Shown: positions 1 to 11,528 of the stretch, in pieces | Numbering within the stretch: the stretch's first letter is position 1 | Layout of the letters: the number at the start of each line of letters is the position of its first letter | Source of the DNA: Bryoerythrophyllum caledonicum | Lineage: Eukaryota > Streptophyta > Bryopsida > Pottiales > Pottiaceae | Direction: 5' to 3' | Length of the DNA stretch: 64,000 bases | NCBI GenBank assembly: GCA_963971425.1 | Contig: OZ020515.1 | Span: forward strand, 17,624,291-17,688,290 | Notes under the pieces: generated by a model | Databases searched by the model: none | Told to the model about the DNA's origin: nothing | Seen by the model: only the letters and a program-made list of their open reading frames with translations | Translations under genes and position numbers: made by a program

Positions 1-34
1 ATTCACTTTCGGTTGTCTGTGGTTGTGGTGCTAG

Positions 35-2835
35 GATTTTTGAGGCTGGACTGCGGCGCTTCCGGACCGCACGTCGACAAGAACGGCGTCTCCTGGGTGC
101 CGGACGACACTTACATGTCTAGCGGCGCGACAGCAGCCTCACTCGACAGTCTCGCAACCTTCCGCTACTTCCCTGATGCCACAAGGACGCGGTACTGCTA
201 CTCCCTGCCCACCACGATAGGCCAGAGCTACTTCATCAGGGCCTCGCATTGTTTCCACAGCAACCCCGGAGTGATCAAGTTTGATGTCGCTCTCGACGTC
301 TACTCCACAAAAGCAACAGTTGCTTCAAACGCGAGCACATTCGAGTATTTCTTTCGAGCGTACAAAGGCTCCACGCAGTACTGCCTGTTTCGGTTGCCGG
401 CATCAGGCGACCCTTTCATCTCTTCTCTCGAGCTTCACCCCGGCTCGGACCTGAGCACTTTGTTTGCGCTGGTGGCGGGTGGTTCAGCGCTCCTGTCGCG
501 AATCCGTTTCAGCTTCAGCAACACCAGAATCCATTGGTTAGTGCATCATAACCTGTTCTCCCCTTTCCCGGCTAACTAGACGCTAACCGTGTGGGTTGAC
601 AGGAGCGACGACGAAGTGCATGCCAAGACGTGGTTTCTCAGAGACGTCACTGCGTCTGTGAACATCGTCAATTCAACGACTGTAGTGGACACAGACTTTG
701 CAGTTATGAAGACAGCCAGCAGCGGTGGATACACTGCCTATTACGGCTCCCCCATGTTCCACGAGAATCCCTTCATAATCAATGTCTATCTCGCCGAGTT
801 GGATGTAAGAAAGCTCTTTCTCTTCACTTGATTCCACAGCTGGCTGCTCTGATTGTCTGGACTGTGTTTGTGTTCAGGCTCTTCTTGGCCCGAGCAGAGC
901 GTTTGACATTCTCATCAACGATGAGGCGGTGTCTCCCAACGCTGTCGGTATATACTCAGTACACGCTGGGCTGACGTTTGCTAAGCGCATAGAGTGGGTT
1001 TGCGACGGTTCCACGCGATGGCAGGTGCAGTTGAACGTCACGCTTGCCCCAACGTCACGCTCAGGCTCTCTGGAGTTTCTCTCCGTCCACGAAAAGCTAC
1101 CCGGGACTGTTGCTGCTGATGGTATTTCTCGCTCTGGAACCTGAGAGATAGAAACGACAACGTGCATCTAGTTTACTTATACGTGACCTGTTGACACCCC
1201 TTCAGTGGACGCCATTGAAGATGTGAAGAAGGCTTTTGGACTGGGAGCGATGTGGACTGGAGACCCTTGCGTACCGAAACCATATGACTGGTTGCTCTGC
1301 AGCGCAGATAGTTCTCCAAGAATAACTGCTGTGTATGTATCACCCAGGCAAACATTTCAAATGACGTTGTTGTATGCCATCGCTGAAGTTGTAGAAGTAG
1401 AATACTCCGGCTTTGACAGTGAATGTTGATCCAGGAATCTTTCTAGCGCCAACTTGTCCGGGCAAATTCCAGATATGCGAGCTTTGACCAGCCTTACCGC
1501 TTTGTAAGCTCCACTGTTACATAGTGAATATGTTGGAAGCATCTCTGCCGTTTTCTGCTGACCTTTTTGTGTCTGGGATTGAATGCAGGTATTTGGACAA
1601 CAACCAGCTCACAGGGCCGGTGCCTGACTGGTTGACATCTTTGCCGAACCTGAAAGAGTTGTAAGCTGGTCTTCTTTCCTGCTCCCTACCATCACAAACA
1701 ACCAACTTGAAGGAGCCTGGCGTGAGTGTTGTGAGTTAGAGCTTCAACATGTGTAAACAATGTATATGAATGTTTAATTCCTCCATGTGCACACAATCAT
1801 GCAGGCATTTGCAACACAACGCCTTCACCGGAAGTGTGCCGAAGGCGCTTCACAACCTTACCCGGAAGTTTGCTTATGGCCCTTCTCGACCAGCTTTGAG
1901 GTGAGTGGTATTTTCATACAATTGAATGGTTTGTGTGTTTAGTGTAAACTCTGAATAGGCAGGTGAGTCCTTTTTAGTTGTACTGCAACACACCTGCTGC
2001 AAGTTTAACCTTTAAACGTCAGTCAGGAACATGGATAGTGTACAAAGAATGTTTGCCAAGCACCTTTGGATTGAAGATTCTTCAACTAACATCTTTCATT
2101 TGGAGGTCATTTCTATCGATCTAAACCTTATCATGTTTAAACACGACACCATACATGTAGAATATTGTGGCCACCTTCTGATGGTGAAAGGTAGAGGGCA
2201 TCCACTCAATGAGCTCACGCACAATGTCATGTGTGCCGATGAGCCTGCGTTGGGCCCCAACGATTGGTGGGGGACCCCATTCAATAAAAGATAAATTTGG
2301 ACAAAATTTTATCAGTGTAAATGTGTTGGGAACTCTTTAGGGAATGGAGGAATGCGTTGGGAATAGGGGGAATGCATTTGGAAACACAGTGGGGAACTCT
2401 AGGGAACATTATGGGAACTCGTCGAGGATACAATGGAAACATTGTGGTAGTAATATGGTTAAAAAGGTAAATGAGAAGAGAATAACCAAATGGTTTGGTT
2501 GAGAACCATATCAGATCTTACCATCAAACTCGTGTGGGTATGAGGTAACCAAACCGGACTTGTAGGGACCATATTTGGGAGATGAAGCCTCATATGATCG
2601 TCATGTGTGATAATTTCATGACATGTGCTATTGATGATGTTGGTTCGTCAGAGTGGAAGGAAACCCTGGCCTTTGCGAGGATGTGCCATGTCCATTAAAC
2701 GAGAAGAAGTCAAATTTGGGGACCAAGGTGGGGGTGGTAGTTGGAGTACTGGTGGTAGTTACGGTTGTTGTGATGTTGTGTTGCCGTCGGCGCCACCCTG
2801 CTCGTCGGAGGTGCAGAGATCCACACAAGTTTTAA
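35..2835 (+). CDS. Malectin-like/LRR receptor, kinase-less, 5' partial
   Basis: Eight exons splice in frame: 35-536, 603-804, 878-1121, 1206-1332, 1435-1503, 1589-1660, 1805-1900, 2652-2835. The window begins in the preceding intron, so the signal peptide is missing. About 497 residues are seen. First comes a malectin-like domain (LDCGA, YCYSLP, PFISSLELHP), which in this family is extracellular and may bind wall glycans. Next is a linker with GDPCVPKPYDWLLC, then short LRRs in phase-2 exons (NLSGQIP, NQLTGPVPDW, NAFTGSVP). The last exon has GNPGLC, one hydrophobic helix and a basic stop-transfer run (CCRRRHPARRR), then TAA. This is the order of At1g67720-type LRR-RLKs, but the kinase is absent and no kinase motif follows. 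It is either a kinase-less receptor-like protein or a 3'-truncated gene. The last intron holds a TTAA-type MITE fragment. Domain calls are confident; whether it is functional is not known. Confidence 0.82.
2005..2200 (+). repeat. TTAAaccTTTAAACG-family MITE fragment in receptor intron
   Basis: It begins TTAACCTTTAAACGTCAG and shares its interior (ttggattgaagattcttcaa) with fragments near 30223 and 40694. A complete relative lies at 20058-20296. The right end is not clear. It sits in the last intron of the malectin-like/LRR gene. Confidence 0.55.
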
Positions 2836-2983
2836 GAGTTTGCACAGTAGGCAGCGATGAAATATTGGTAAAGCTATTTGCAAATTACTTCAAAATGACC
2901 ACTCATGGGCTTGTCGTCCTTAATGGGTTCATGGCTGGTGAAATAGGTTATACATAATAGAAAAGAGTTCCGGCAATCAGGTA

Positions 2984-3335
2984 AGGTAAGCCTCCCCATA
3001 ACCAACAAAAACCCATAGCCAACGCCTATAAAATTGGGGTATATCCAACCCTCTTCCATCCCTTTACCACCAACTGAGCTCCAAATGGAGGTTTGTTATT
3101 AGTCAAGACCCTTACTTTTGGTCGTTGGTTAGGGGGGTACCTACTGCTGGCCACCCACTAAACATGGCTGCACAGTTTGAAAATTCATAATTAATTCAGT
3201 TTTCATTGAAAAAATATGAAACCACTTAGGTTGGAATTGCAATTCTATTGGCTATCATTGAAAAATAATAGTATAATTATCTCCTCTCTCCTTATATGCA
3301 CATTCCTTAACTTGTCGGTTTTAAGGGGCTTACCT
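2984..3335 (+). mobile_element. 352-bp TIR MITE, copy 1 (TA target site)
   Basis: The ends are inverted repeats AGGTAAGCCTCCCC and, on the other strand, AGGTAAGCCCCTTAA. TA flanks both sides (2982-2983 and 3336-3337). A second copy lies inverted at 46225-46578 with nearly the same interior. There is no coding capacity. A TA target duplication fits Tc1/mariner- or PIF-type elements; the superfamily is inferred only. Confidence 0.7.
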
Positions 3336-3546
3336 TAACTTAAGTTAGGGTCCCCGAGGTTGAAGTGTTAGTATTTACATGCTTTTCAGCATGACTCTTG
3401 TGCTTTACCTCTGAGAGTCTCATTGGATGAGAATGGAGCATATGTTCGTGAATGTTGTAAGCAAATGGCATGAATTGATTGATACCCTCCTTCCTTGTGA
3501 GTTTTGCATTTTTTTTGTATGGAATTGTGTTGATGATGCACTCACC

Positions 3547-3581
3547 ATGAACACGCAATTAAGCAATTATGCACTTGGCCA
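3547..3581 (+). repeat. Left terminal inverted repeat of giant element
   Basis: These 35 bp match the reverse complement of 17151-17185 with one mismatch. An AAGTGCACTT palindrome follows shortly inside. Confidence 0.75.
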
Positions 3582-4118
3582 TTTAAAAGTGCACTTGGGT
3601 ACAACGGCGGCCATTGCGAACAAAAGTGGCAAAATTGAAAAAAAAAATAAATAAAAAAAAAAAAATGTTTTCCAAAGAAAAAAAAATTGAGCTTCTGCAA
3701 CAATATTACGTACAATCATGGTTGTTTATATTGGAAGCGATTTTTTGGCATTTTCAACTAATTTGTGGTGGCCCCTCGTTAATACTAGATAAATGTGTAT
3801 TTAATATAGTTTCACAATATTTCAAAGATAGATTTGAAGGATTGTAGTATATAAACAAGAGTAATCCAAAAAACCATACTTTATGCAAGGGTTGGCAATT
3901 GATTAAAAGATATTCTACGTACTACATAATGCATACAATGGTGAAAACTAAATATAGATGCTTCAACAATTGGACTTAGCACCAATATTAAACACAATTT
4001 TATTCTAAAGGATTAATGATATAACGTCTTAGATCACCCTTAGAATATACTACTCTTACACATACACTATATATTAATTACCATACACAACTAGTACACC
4101 CTAAAAAAGGCACACTAT

Positions 4119-7100
4119 CTACTCCATAGAATTTAGGGTTGCTTGCAAACGGTCGTCATCGATAGCTTCGGTTTGCATTGCAATATATTGTAGGATGTGA
4201 GCCTTTGCCGATTGAAGAATACGAATCCTGCTTTCAACCTGCACTCCAAATACATTGCGCTTTTTCCACCCGCTGGCCCCGGACATGGTTCTTTCCAATG
4301 TGTCTACCCATGAAAAAATGCATGCATCTTTGACTACCCAACTATGGCTCTCCCCAGATGGCTCCCAGAATGAATCCATGCAATTTGCATACCGTTGTGC
4401 AGAAGACCCATGTCCATCAGCAACCCCCCTTTGGATGATGGGCCAATACCAACAAACCTTAATCTTAAGTCTCCATCGGTTTTTTCTTTCCTCAATCACA
4501 TTCCCCACATAGAATGGAACACCGCCTTCTATCTCTGCTCGATCAACACTCAAGGCTACAAACTGTCCACAACGGATATCAGATTGTGGATTAAATGGTG
4601 GAAATGGGTCGTGATTACCTTCATACATTGCTCCTTCTTCGGCGCGTTCCTCAACATAGTTGCGCTCTGTTTGTTGTGCCCTACGCACTGCTTGATTAGA
4701 GGGTCTTCCTCTACGAGGACCAAAGTATCCTCGAGCCTCGGCATTTGGAAGCATGGCCACTACCTGCTCTACGACATCTACCTCGCGATTTTCTTCACTT
4801 GCACCATCCATTACATCCAAAGATGCGCTCCCTGTAGGTCCGGTATTGGAGAACTCTGAAGGCCAAAACGGTGAGGTACGATGCTCATTGCTACGATCTT
4901 TGTGGGGAAATTCAGCTAAATAGAGTTTCAATCTTTCAGCCTCTACTTTTGCCTCACGATTCTTGTCCTCATGCTGCAACCTTTGAATGCACCTTTGTTT
5001 ATATGCAATGAAGTCATCCAACGCCTTCAACTCCCGTTCGTCCGCTGCAAATACTTCCGCAAACGATGGTCGTTCATCTCTATTTGGCAACGACCTCAAA
5101 GTTTTCGTCCCTGCCTCCGGTCCCCATGGATCCTTGCAATAACGCTTGTGTTGTACTCGAACCTCACGAGTCCCTGCTCGATTGTCCATATAGAATCGCA
5201 TGTGGTGCGGAAATGTTATGCCCACCAATGAATCCTGACCTGTCAGTAAGTGAGGAGTTATGAACAATTTCCAATCCCATACATTCTCTAACAGCCGGGC
5301 GCTAACAAATGCCTCCGTAGGTGAGGTTCCTCGTTCTATAAGACTAATCATTTCCTTCAACGAGTCGACGTCCGACCTCTTCAACGTATTTGATATACAA
5401 CTGAAGCGTTGATCAATATCTTCGTGGGTATGGCCCACTATAAGAAAAGATAGTTCCACCTCCTGAAAAAACCCCAATCCCACCAATGTAGCACATAGAG
5501 CAAACATATAAATGTTTTTGTTCTCACGCGGGCAGTTGTCGGCCTGAATTCGCAGTGTTGGTGGCAAAAAGCCCCTCTTCCGCAGCACATCTCCAATCAC
5601 GTACAACAATGTACTCACGACTTGATTGCTATCGTGTTTGTAATGAGCCCCAAACCACACGTCGCAATATAAACCAATCCCATGTACAAGAGCACCACAC
5701 AGATGGGTCTTCACAAACCGATGTTCAATGTTCTTCAGAGTCTGACGCATCCTCGGTACCATGGTCGTGTTTTGGTCCATGCCATCCACTATGATGCACA
5801 TGTACAACTCAGGGCTAATATAACACGACCTCTTGAATATCCAATAATGCCTACGTTCTTCCATCTGGTTGCGCAGATGCAACATAAACAACTCCTTTAT
5901 CTTTATCTTTGCATCCGCATTGGTGGTTCCCTCCATGGCACATTTATACTCCCAACAATGATAACACTTTGAGAATCTCGAGAACGGAGGTACCTGAACG
6001 TGGGGATACTTGATGCGCCACATCCTACGGAACGAACTCATAGAAATGGTTTCTCCATTACAAATTCTCTTGACCTCCTCGTTCACGTAATTGAATACAT
6101 CAAATTTGGTTGTATTCATAGGAAGGAGAATGAGAGGCACCACTTCGTTGTCACTCTTACGGCGAATACAACGATGAGGTTGAGGACAACCAGCTTCATC
6201 GACAAACGATTTAAAGCAAGCCTCTGCTGCAGACATTCTAGTACTCTCTCTTATCGGATCTGAAAGCGTATTGCCGTGAATCGATGTCACTCTTCCATAT
6301 ATTAGACAGTCCTTCTTCAATTGCTTAAAGCGCCTCTGTGAATATCCAACCCCAAGAGCGTAGCAAGCATTGCAAACTTCTTTCCCATCTAACTTTGTTA
6401 CAAACTTGTCTCGACGAGTTCCTTCCGTCCTTGTGTAAAAAGAAACCAGCATCTGTCTCATCCATGTACTTCGAACTGAAAACTCACTACCCCATGCATT
6501 ATATCGCATGTCCAATAGATACCTTGCTGGAACGTCCCTCAAACAATTGCGTTTGCATCCTCCTTGTGCCATTGCAATTTGCACGCTTCTAAGCGATACC
6601 GTAGATGGTGCAGCTTCTGTCAATGATGGCTCCCTTGAATATCTCCTTCTCCTATTTTGCATAGAATATGGACGACGTGCTGGTCTAACATAAGCAAATC
6701 CATCTACATGGGGCAAATCTCGGATATTTGAGGGAGCAGATTGGGAAAACGGCGAATTTTCATCTATGGCGTTTGAAGCATGACTACTGCGTCGAGACCT
6801 CTGGGTGGATCCTGGTGTGTTGATGAACTCAGGAAAATCAAATTCTGGGGCCATCACTTCTGCAGGTGCTATCTGTGATCCAATGTCACCATGGCCACCT
6901 GTGATATCAGGTTCTACAGCCACTACACGTAGCAAAGATCGATGCCAACGAATGATCAAGCCCACACACATGCCAAGGCGTTCTCCTACAATCTCTCCGG
7001 TCCAATGCAATGCATCATCTACTCTAATGATATGCACCGCCACCTCGAATGGGAACAACTTTGATCCATTCAATTCCATGCCATTTTTGAATGCATGCTC

Positions 7101-7349
7101 CCTAGTTGCTAAGCCCACCACATCTCCTCTTTCTGAAAGCAATTCTACTACCCTTTCCAATTCAGAAGTCATGATCCCAACAGATCTCTGTTGAATTTGC
7201 CTTGCACGTGCTGCTCGTACTAATCGGGCCCCCACAGAGCTATTAGAAGGCATATTGTCCCTTTCGATGTGTGGCCGTATCAAAGGAGTCTGAATTGTGC
7301 GGCTCTCCATTATCACTATTGAAAAAATAGGAACATTATGGCTGCACAT
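4119..7349 (-). CDS. DUF7869-like DDE-type transposase candidate
   Basis: An intact ORF of 1076 codons; the more likely start is Met14 (7310), because a polypyrimidine-AG acceptor lies just before it. Visible parts, numbered from 7349: cysteine pairs at 265/269, 326/329 and 463/466/470 (possible zinc sites). Then comes an RNase H-like core with VDGMDQ (D522, D525), QADNCPRE (D604) and GHTHEDIDQ (H640, E643, D644, D646). A coiled basic stretch at about 770-810 follows, then an AT-hook-like GPRRGRPS near 877-884. Last is a chromo/BAH-like segment (VPFYVGNVIEERKNRWRLK) near 944-962. This core matches the DUF7869 family of repeat-associated proteins as I recall it. The role in DNA cutting and joining is inferred from the acidic triad. 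The stop is TAG. No frameshift is seen, suggesting recent activity or constraint. Confidence 0.72.
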   Translation of the reverse strand: MCSHNVPIFSIVIMESRTIQTPLIRPHIERDNMPSNSSVGARLVRAARARQIQQRSVGIMTSELERVVELLSERGDVVGLATREHAFKNGMELNGSKLFPFEVAVHIIRVDDALHWTGEIVGERLGMCVGLIIRWHRSLLRVVAVEPDITGGHGDIGSQIAPAEVMAPEFDFPEFINTPGSTQRSRRSSHASNAIDENSPFSQSAPSNIRDLPHVDGFAYVRPARRPYSMQNRRRRYSREPSLTEAAPSTVSLRSVQIAMAQGGCKRNCLRDVPARYLLDMRYNAWGSEFSVRSTWMRQMLVSFYTRTEGTRRDKFVTKLDGKEVCNACYALGVGYSQRRFKQLKKDCLIYGRVTSIHGNTLSDPIRESTRMSAAEACFKSFVDEAGCPQPHRCIRRKSDNEVVPLILLPMNTTKFDVFNYVNEEVKRICNGETISMSSFRRMWRIKYPHVQVPPFSRFSKCYHCWEYKCAMEGTTNADAKIKIKELFMLHLRNQMEERRHYWIFKRSCYISPELYMCIIVDGMDQNTTMVPRMRQTLKNIEHRFVKTHLCGALVHGIGLYCDVWFGAHYKHDSNQVVSTLLYVIGDVLRKRGFLPPTLRIQADNCPRENKNIYMFALCATLVGLGFFQEVELSFLIVGHTHEDIDQRFSCISNTLKRSDVDSLKEMISLIERGTSPTEAFVSARLLENVWDWKLFITPHLLTGQDSLVGITFPHHMRFYMDNRAGTREVRVQHKRYCKDPWGPEAGTKTLRSLPNRDERPSFAEVFAADERELKALDDFIAYKQRCIQRLQHEDKNREAKVEAERLKLYLAEFPHKDRSNEHRTSPFWPSEFSNTGPTGSASLDVMDGASEENREVDVVEQVVAMLPNAEARGYFGPRRGRPSNQAVRRAQQTERNYVEERAEEGAMYEGNHDPFPPFNPQSDIRCGQFVALSVDRAEIEGGVPFYVGNVIEERKNRWRLKIKVCWYWPIIQRGVADGHGSSAQRYANCMDSFWEPSGESHSWVVKDACIFSWVDTLERTMSGASGWKKRNVFGVQVESRIRILQSAKAHILQYIAMQTEAIDDDRLQATLNSME

Positions 7350-7527
7350 TAGTCAAAATACATGTACAAATTGTTAACCTTCAAAGCACCATTCATGTGA
7401 TAAAAGGTATGTTTCTAAACACATATTTACTGTTCAATATATGATGATGATATTGGACCTTTTAATAAAACTGCTTTGAAATGAGAAAATTAAGAATTTT
7501 TAGAACATGAACTCCTTGCACGGAGCC

Positions 7528-8477
7528 TTTACCCCTGAAGGTACAATGATAGTGTTACACCAAAAACACTTCTAAATTGTTGGATTCCAGTGCAACGAAC
7601 ACAAAAGGAAACAAAAACTTTTATTTCTAGTTTTGACCGTAGATTCTCAATTACGACTTATTAATTAATAATTAAAAAAACATTCATAAACTTTGACCGC
7701 ACGGATTGAAAGATTATAGTGTTTGAAGTGAAGCTTATGGTTCATTTACTTCCCTACGTGTAGTGGATCAGCACACTTTGACTTCACTTCGTGTCAATTT
7801 TTTTTTTATAGAAGGTCTAAATCCTTAACCATCTTGTTAAGCATGATGTTAGTTCCTTGTATACCAATTTTTAGAGGGAGAAAAAAGGTGTAGCATATTC
7901 AAAACAACTGTGCAAAGAGTCGAAGTTCGGAATTTGTTAATTCACACTGTAATTTTTTGTGAACTTAATATGTTTTAGATTGGTAATTGAAATGGTCAAT
8001 AAGAAGGTTTACACCACATATTGTTGTGGAAAAAAAAAGTGAAAAAATAAAAAGATATCTAGGTTTTATTTGGAAAACAAGAAGTTTTTTTGGTACCTTG
8101 CCCATCTCTGACTGACAATGTGTGAAAATGTTTGATTTGGGTTGGTATGCTATTTTTCAATAAAGACAAGAACTTATTTTGACAACATCAAGGGAAATAA
8201 TTTTACTTTTGAATACAGAAAATCTCACAATCAACTGAGTGTCCTAGCAAAAGTTTTTGGAGGTGCCCAACTTGTTTGCTCGGTCCATTTTAAATTTATA
8301 ACCCTATAATTTTTTGATCAAATGTCCAATTTAAGTAAAAATTGTTTTCCCACTAAGGTTTTGGTAATGCCTTTCTAAAGTAAAATTTACAAAGAGGAAT
8401 GTTGGACATTGACACCATAGAAACCTGACCAAACATTCAACAAGCCAATTTTTGACACTTGATCCATTAGGGGTTAA
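7528..8477 (+). mobile_element. TTAA-type MITE, about 950 bp
   Basis: The left end is decayed (TTTACCCCTGAAGG) and the right end is ccattaggggTTAA. The interior (accgcacggattgaaag) is shared with copies at 8768, 27290, 42052 and 44492. It lies inside the giant element and so inserted after it. Confidence 0.75.
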
Positions 8478-8767
8478 ATATGCTACACCTCTTTTGCATT
8501 CCTAAACATTGGTGAATAATGGAACTAATCATTCTTCACATGATGATAATGAACCTAGATCATGTGTGATGCAATCTTTTGAATCCAAGTGAACTGAAAC
8601 GAAGGGAATTCACTGAACCTAGGGAAGAAAATGAACCATGTTGTCTACTTGCTATGATTGACACCATTGGAACTTGTTACAATCGCTAATTAAATAATGG
8701 ATTTGTATGTCCACATAAAGGTTATTATACAAACAACATAGTACAAAAGATCAATCAAGAATCAATC

Positions 8768-9519
8768 TTAACCCCTAAGGTATCGTGACAGTTTTACACC
8801 AAAACCACTTCAAACTAAATGGATTCTAGTGCAACGAATAAAGAAGGAAATCAAAACTTTGATTTTTAGTTCTGACCGTAGGATCTCAATAAAGGCTTAT
8901 TAAGTAATACATGTACAAAATTTCAAAAACTTTGTCCCCACGGTTTAAAAAATTATAGTGTTTGAAGTCAACCAAATGGTTCATTTTCTTCCCTGCGTTT
9001 AGTGGATCAACAGACCTTGACTTCTGTTGGTGTCAAAAAAATTCACTACAAAAGGTCTAAATCTATTACCATCTTGTTAAGCATGATGTTAGCTCCTTAC
9101 ACACCATTTTTTAGAGGTAGAGACCGGGTGTAGCATATTCAAAACAAGTGTGCAAGGAGTGGAGGCTTGAAATTTGTTAATTCACAGTTTCACTAATTTT
9201 AACTTAATATGTTTTTGATTGACAATCCGAATGGTTAATATGAAGGTTTACATTACATATTGATGTGGAAAAAATAAAAAGTGAAAAATATGAAAATATC
9301 TAGGTTTTATTTGGAAAACAAGAAGTTTTTTTGGTACCTTGCTCGACAATGAGTGACAATGTGTGAAAATGTTTGACTTGGGTTGGTATGTTATTTTTCA
9401 TGTTGATAATGTCTTTTTATTGTAAAAATTTCAAAGAAGAATGTTGGAAATTGACACGATAGGAACCTGACCGAACTTTCAAAAAGCCCTTTTTGGACAC
9501 TTGGTACCTTAGGGGTTAA
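8768..9519 (+). mobile_element. TTAA-type MITE, 752 bp
   Basis: It starts TTAACCCCTAAGGTA and ends taccttaggggTTAA, giving TIRs of about 15 bp that begin with C after TTAA. It is shorter than the 947-bp copy at 27290 through an internal deletion near the right end. Confidence 0.82.
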
Positions 9520-10339
9520 ACTTGTATAAAAACAAATGTTTACCTCAAGATACGTTGTAGGTGTTAGCGGTACACGCACTGATGCTTTATGGCGTTCAAC
9601 ATTATATCACTATTCCGTCGTTGTTGTTGGACATGTTTCTCAACCCTTCCCCCTTTACCTGCAACACATGCATAAAGTTTATATGGTAAACTATGTGATA
9701 AAAAATCCTATATGTATCTTCGTATTACATATAGCCCGAAATTTTAATATAATATATTGAAAAAATTAACATATGGAGAAACAAAGCAAAAGGTCCAAAG
9801 TTCTTAAAGTCAAATTTTTATTAGTAAGCTTGAGGCACAAGGTTCCAACATGGATAAAAGGTTTCTATGCAAACCTAGAGGTCATTTCTCTTCGCAGTTT
9901 CTAAGGTGGGCACTCTTACAATCAAAACCTCAAGGCTATGTGCATTTTTACTTCATTCACTAATTTCTGTCAAATTTGTATACTGTGTAGATTGGAGGAA
10001 ATTTGCACATCGAGGAGATTTTCGCGATCTTGGTAAGTTTCTAACTTCGTTTCAATTCTGAATCTGAGGAACTCTAGGGTTGTGTTCATGATGATTGAAG
10101 TTCAGACAAAATTAGGTTAGTGGTAGGTGAGTACCAATGTTTAAATACACAAATGAGAACACCAACTGGAGAATGTACAAAAATTGCAATTTCAAAAAGA
10201 AAACATGATAGCAGTCAACAACTAGAGAGTGCAAGCATTGTTATACTGAAAATATGACACCAAAACCTCATAAAGTGAGTCAAAAGAGCAACTCGTAGTA
10301 TTGCACAAAATCCTCAATATGGCACATCAGCGCACTACT

Positions 10340-10515
10340 TGAAACCCTAGCCTCTACACACAAGAACCCAAACCGTAGTTCCAAAACCCTAGCCGCTATC
10401 ACCAAATCCTAGCCACCACCACCAAACCCTAGCCATCGCCGCCAAAACCTAGCCGCCGCCATCAAACTCTAGCCGCCGCCACCAAACCCTAGCCGCCACA
10501 ACCACAAATCCAAAC
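10340..10515 (+). repeat. Telobox-containing minisatellite
   Basis: About nine imperfect units of roughly 18-21 bp of the type aaaccctagccgccgccacc. Each carries an AAACCCTA-like telobox. It lies between the two large ORFs of the giant element, upstream of the 1321-codon ORF. Confidence 0.75.
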
Positions 10516-10583
10516 CCTAGTCAACGTATTTGCGTGACGTGGAAATCGCGTGACGCCTCGCAAAGTAACCTTGGAGCTAGAGC

Positions 10584-11274
10584 TGTGCGCGCGCACACCC
10601 CCTACTGCTGGTGCTCCTCCACCAAGCTAATCCAAACACAAGGAGGCGAAAATCAAAACAATAGCTTCCTCCAAGATCAAGTGTGGCAGTCAACCTCCTT
10701 GTTGCGCGGCTTTGCAGGTGCGACATCTCCTTCCCTTTTCATTGCCGCGGCCTCCTATCNNNNNNNNNNNNNNNNNNNNNNNNNNNNNNNNNNNNNNNNN
10801 NNNNNNNNNNNNNNNNNNNNNNNNNNNNNNNNNNNNNNNNNNNNNNNNNNNNNNNNNNNNNNNNNNNNNNNNNNNNNNNNNNNNNNNNNNNNNNNNNNNN
10901 NNNNNNNNNNNNNNNNNNNNNNNNNNNNNNNNNNNNNNNNNNNNNNNNNNNNNNNNNNNCCAAGCCCTGCCGGCACAGGCCCTGGCCGTGCGTAGGCGTG
11001 AGAATTTTTTTTTTTCCTCTTTCTTCCCCCCACTCACCCACACACAATTTCCCTCACCCACTCTCTCCTTCTCTCTCCTAAACCCTTGCCGCCCACAACT
11101 TCACTCACACCTCCCCACGACTTCACTCCCCTCCCTCACACCTTCCCCGCCCACATAAACCCATCTCTCCCACACATCTCCTCACACCTCCCACACATTG
11201 TCTCTCTCCTTCTAACCCTACCCTCTCACTCACAGCCTCATCACAACTTCTACCAGGGGTGTGCGCGCGCACAC
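10584..11274. mobile_element. Possible TIR element with TGTGCGCGCGCACA ends, spanning a gap
   Basis: The left end is TGTGCGCGCGCACACCCCCT. The right end, read on the other strand, is TGTGCGCGCGCACACCCCTG. Between them are C-rich sequence and 200 undetermined bases. No target duplication was recognised, so the element is only a suggestion. Confidence 0.35.
10760..10959. other. Assembly gap, 200 N
   Basis: A run of exactly 200 undetermined bases, probably a gap of arbitrary size. Reading frames crossing it are meaningless. Confidence 0.99.
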
Positions 11275-11278
11275 CCCT
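11255..11278. repeat. 24-bp perfect palindrome
   Basis: The half-site AGGGGTGTGCGC is followed by its exact reverse complement with no spacer. A 14-bp core (TGTGCGCGCGCACA) recurs at 10584. Confidence 0.9.
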
Positions 11279-11528
11279 CCTTGGGCTACCCACTTGAGCA
11301 AAGGATTGATGTCCTTATTGATACCCGGAAATCCAAACCCTAATCCAAACCCTAATTTGATACACCGGTTGATAACCGCTTGTGGTACCAAGGACCTCAT
11401 ACCCTGGTCGTCATACCCTAGATATTGATACCCCAAATACCTTGGTCCATAAATAATGTAGAGAATATCTAACCCAAATATTGTTAAAATTGCTTGTTTT
11501 TGTGAAATTAGAAAGCCTCTACAATTAA

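Noticed and set aside
13..579. Start codon at the window's left edge
   Set aside because: The apparent start is TTG, not ATG, and a splice acceptor at 33-34 shows that this is an internal exon.
7528..9519. The two MITEs as deletion derivatives of the giant element
   Set aside because: Their ends (TTAACCCCTAA) and interiors differ completely from the giant element's ATGAACACGC ends; they are later insertions.
10534..11158. Several ORFs crossing the N run
   Set aside because: Their length comes from undetermined bases, and the known parts look like simple C-rich sequence.
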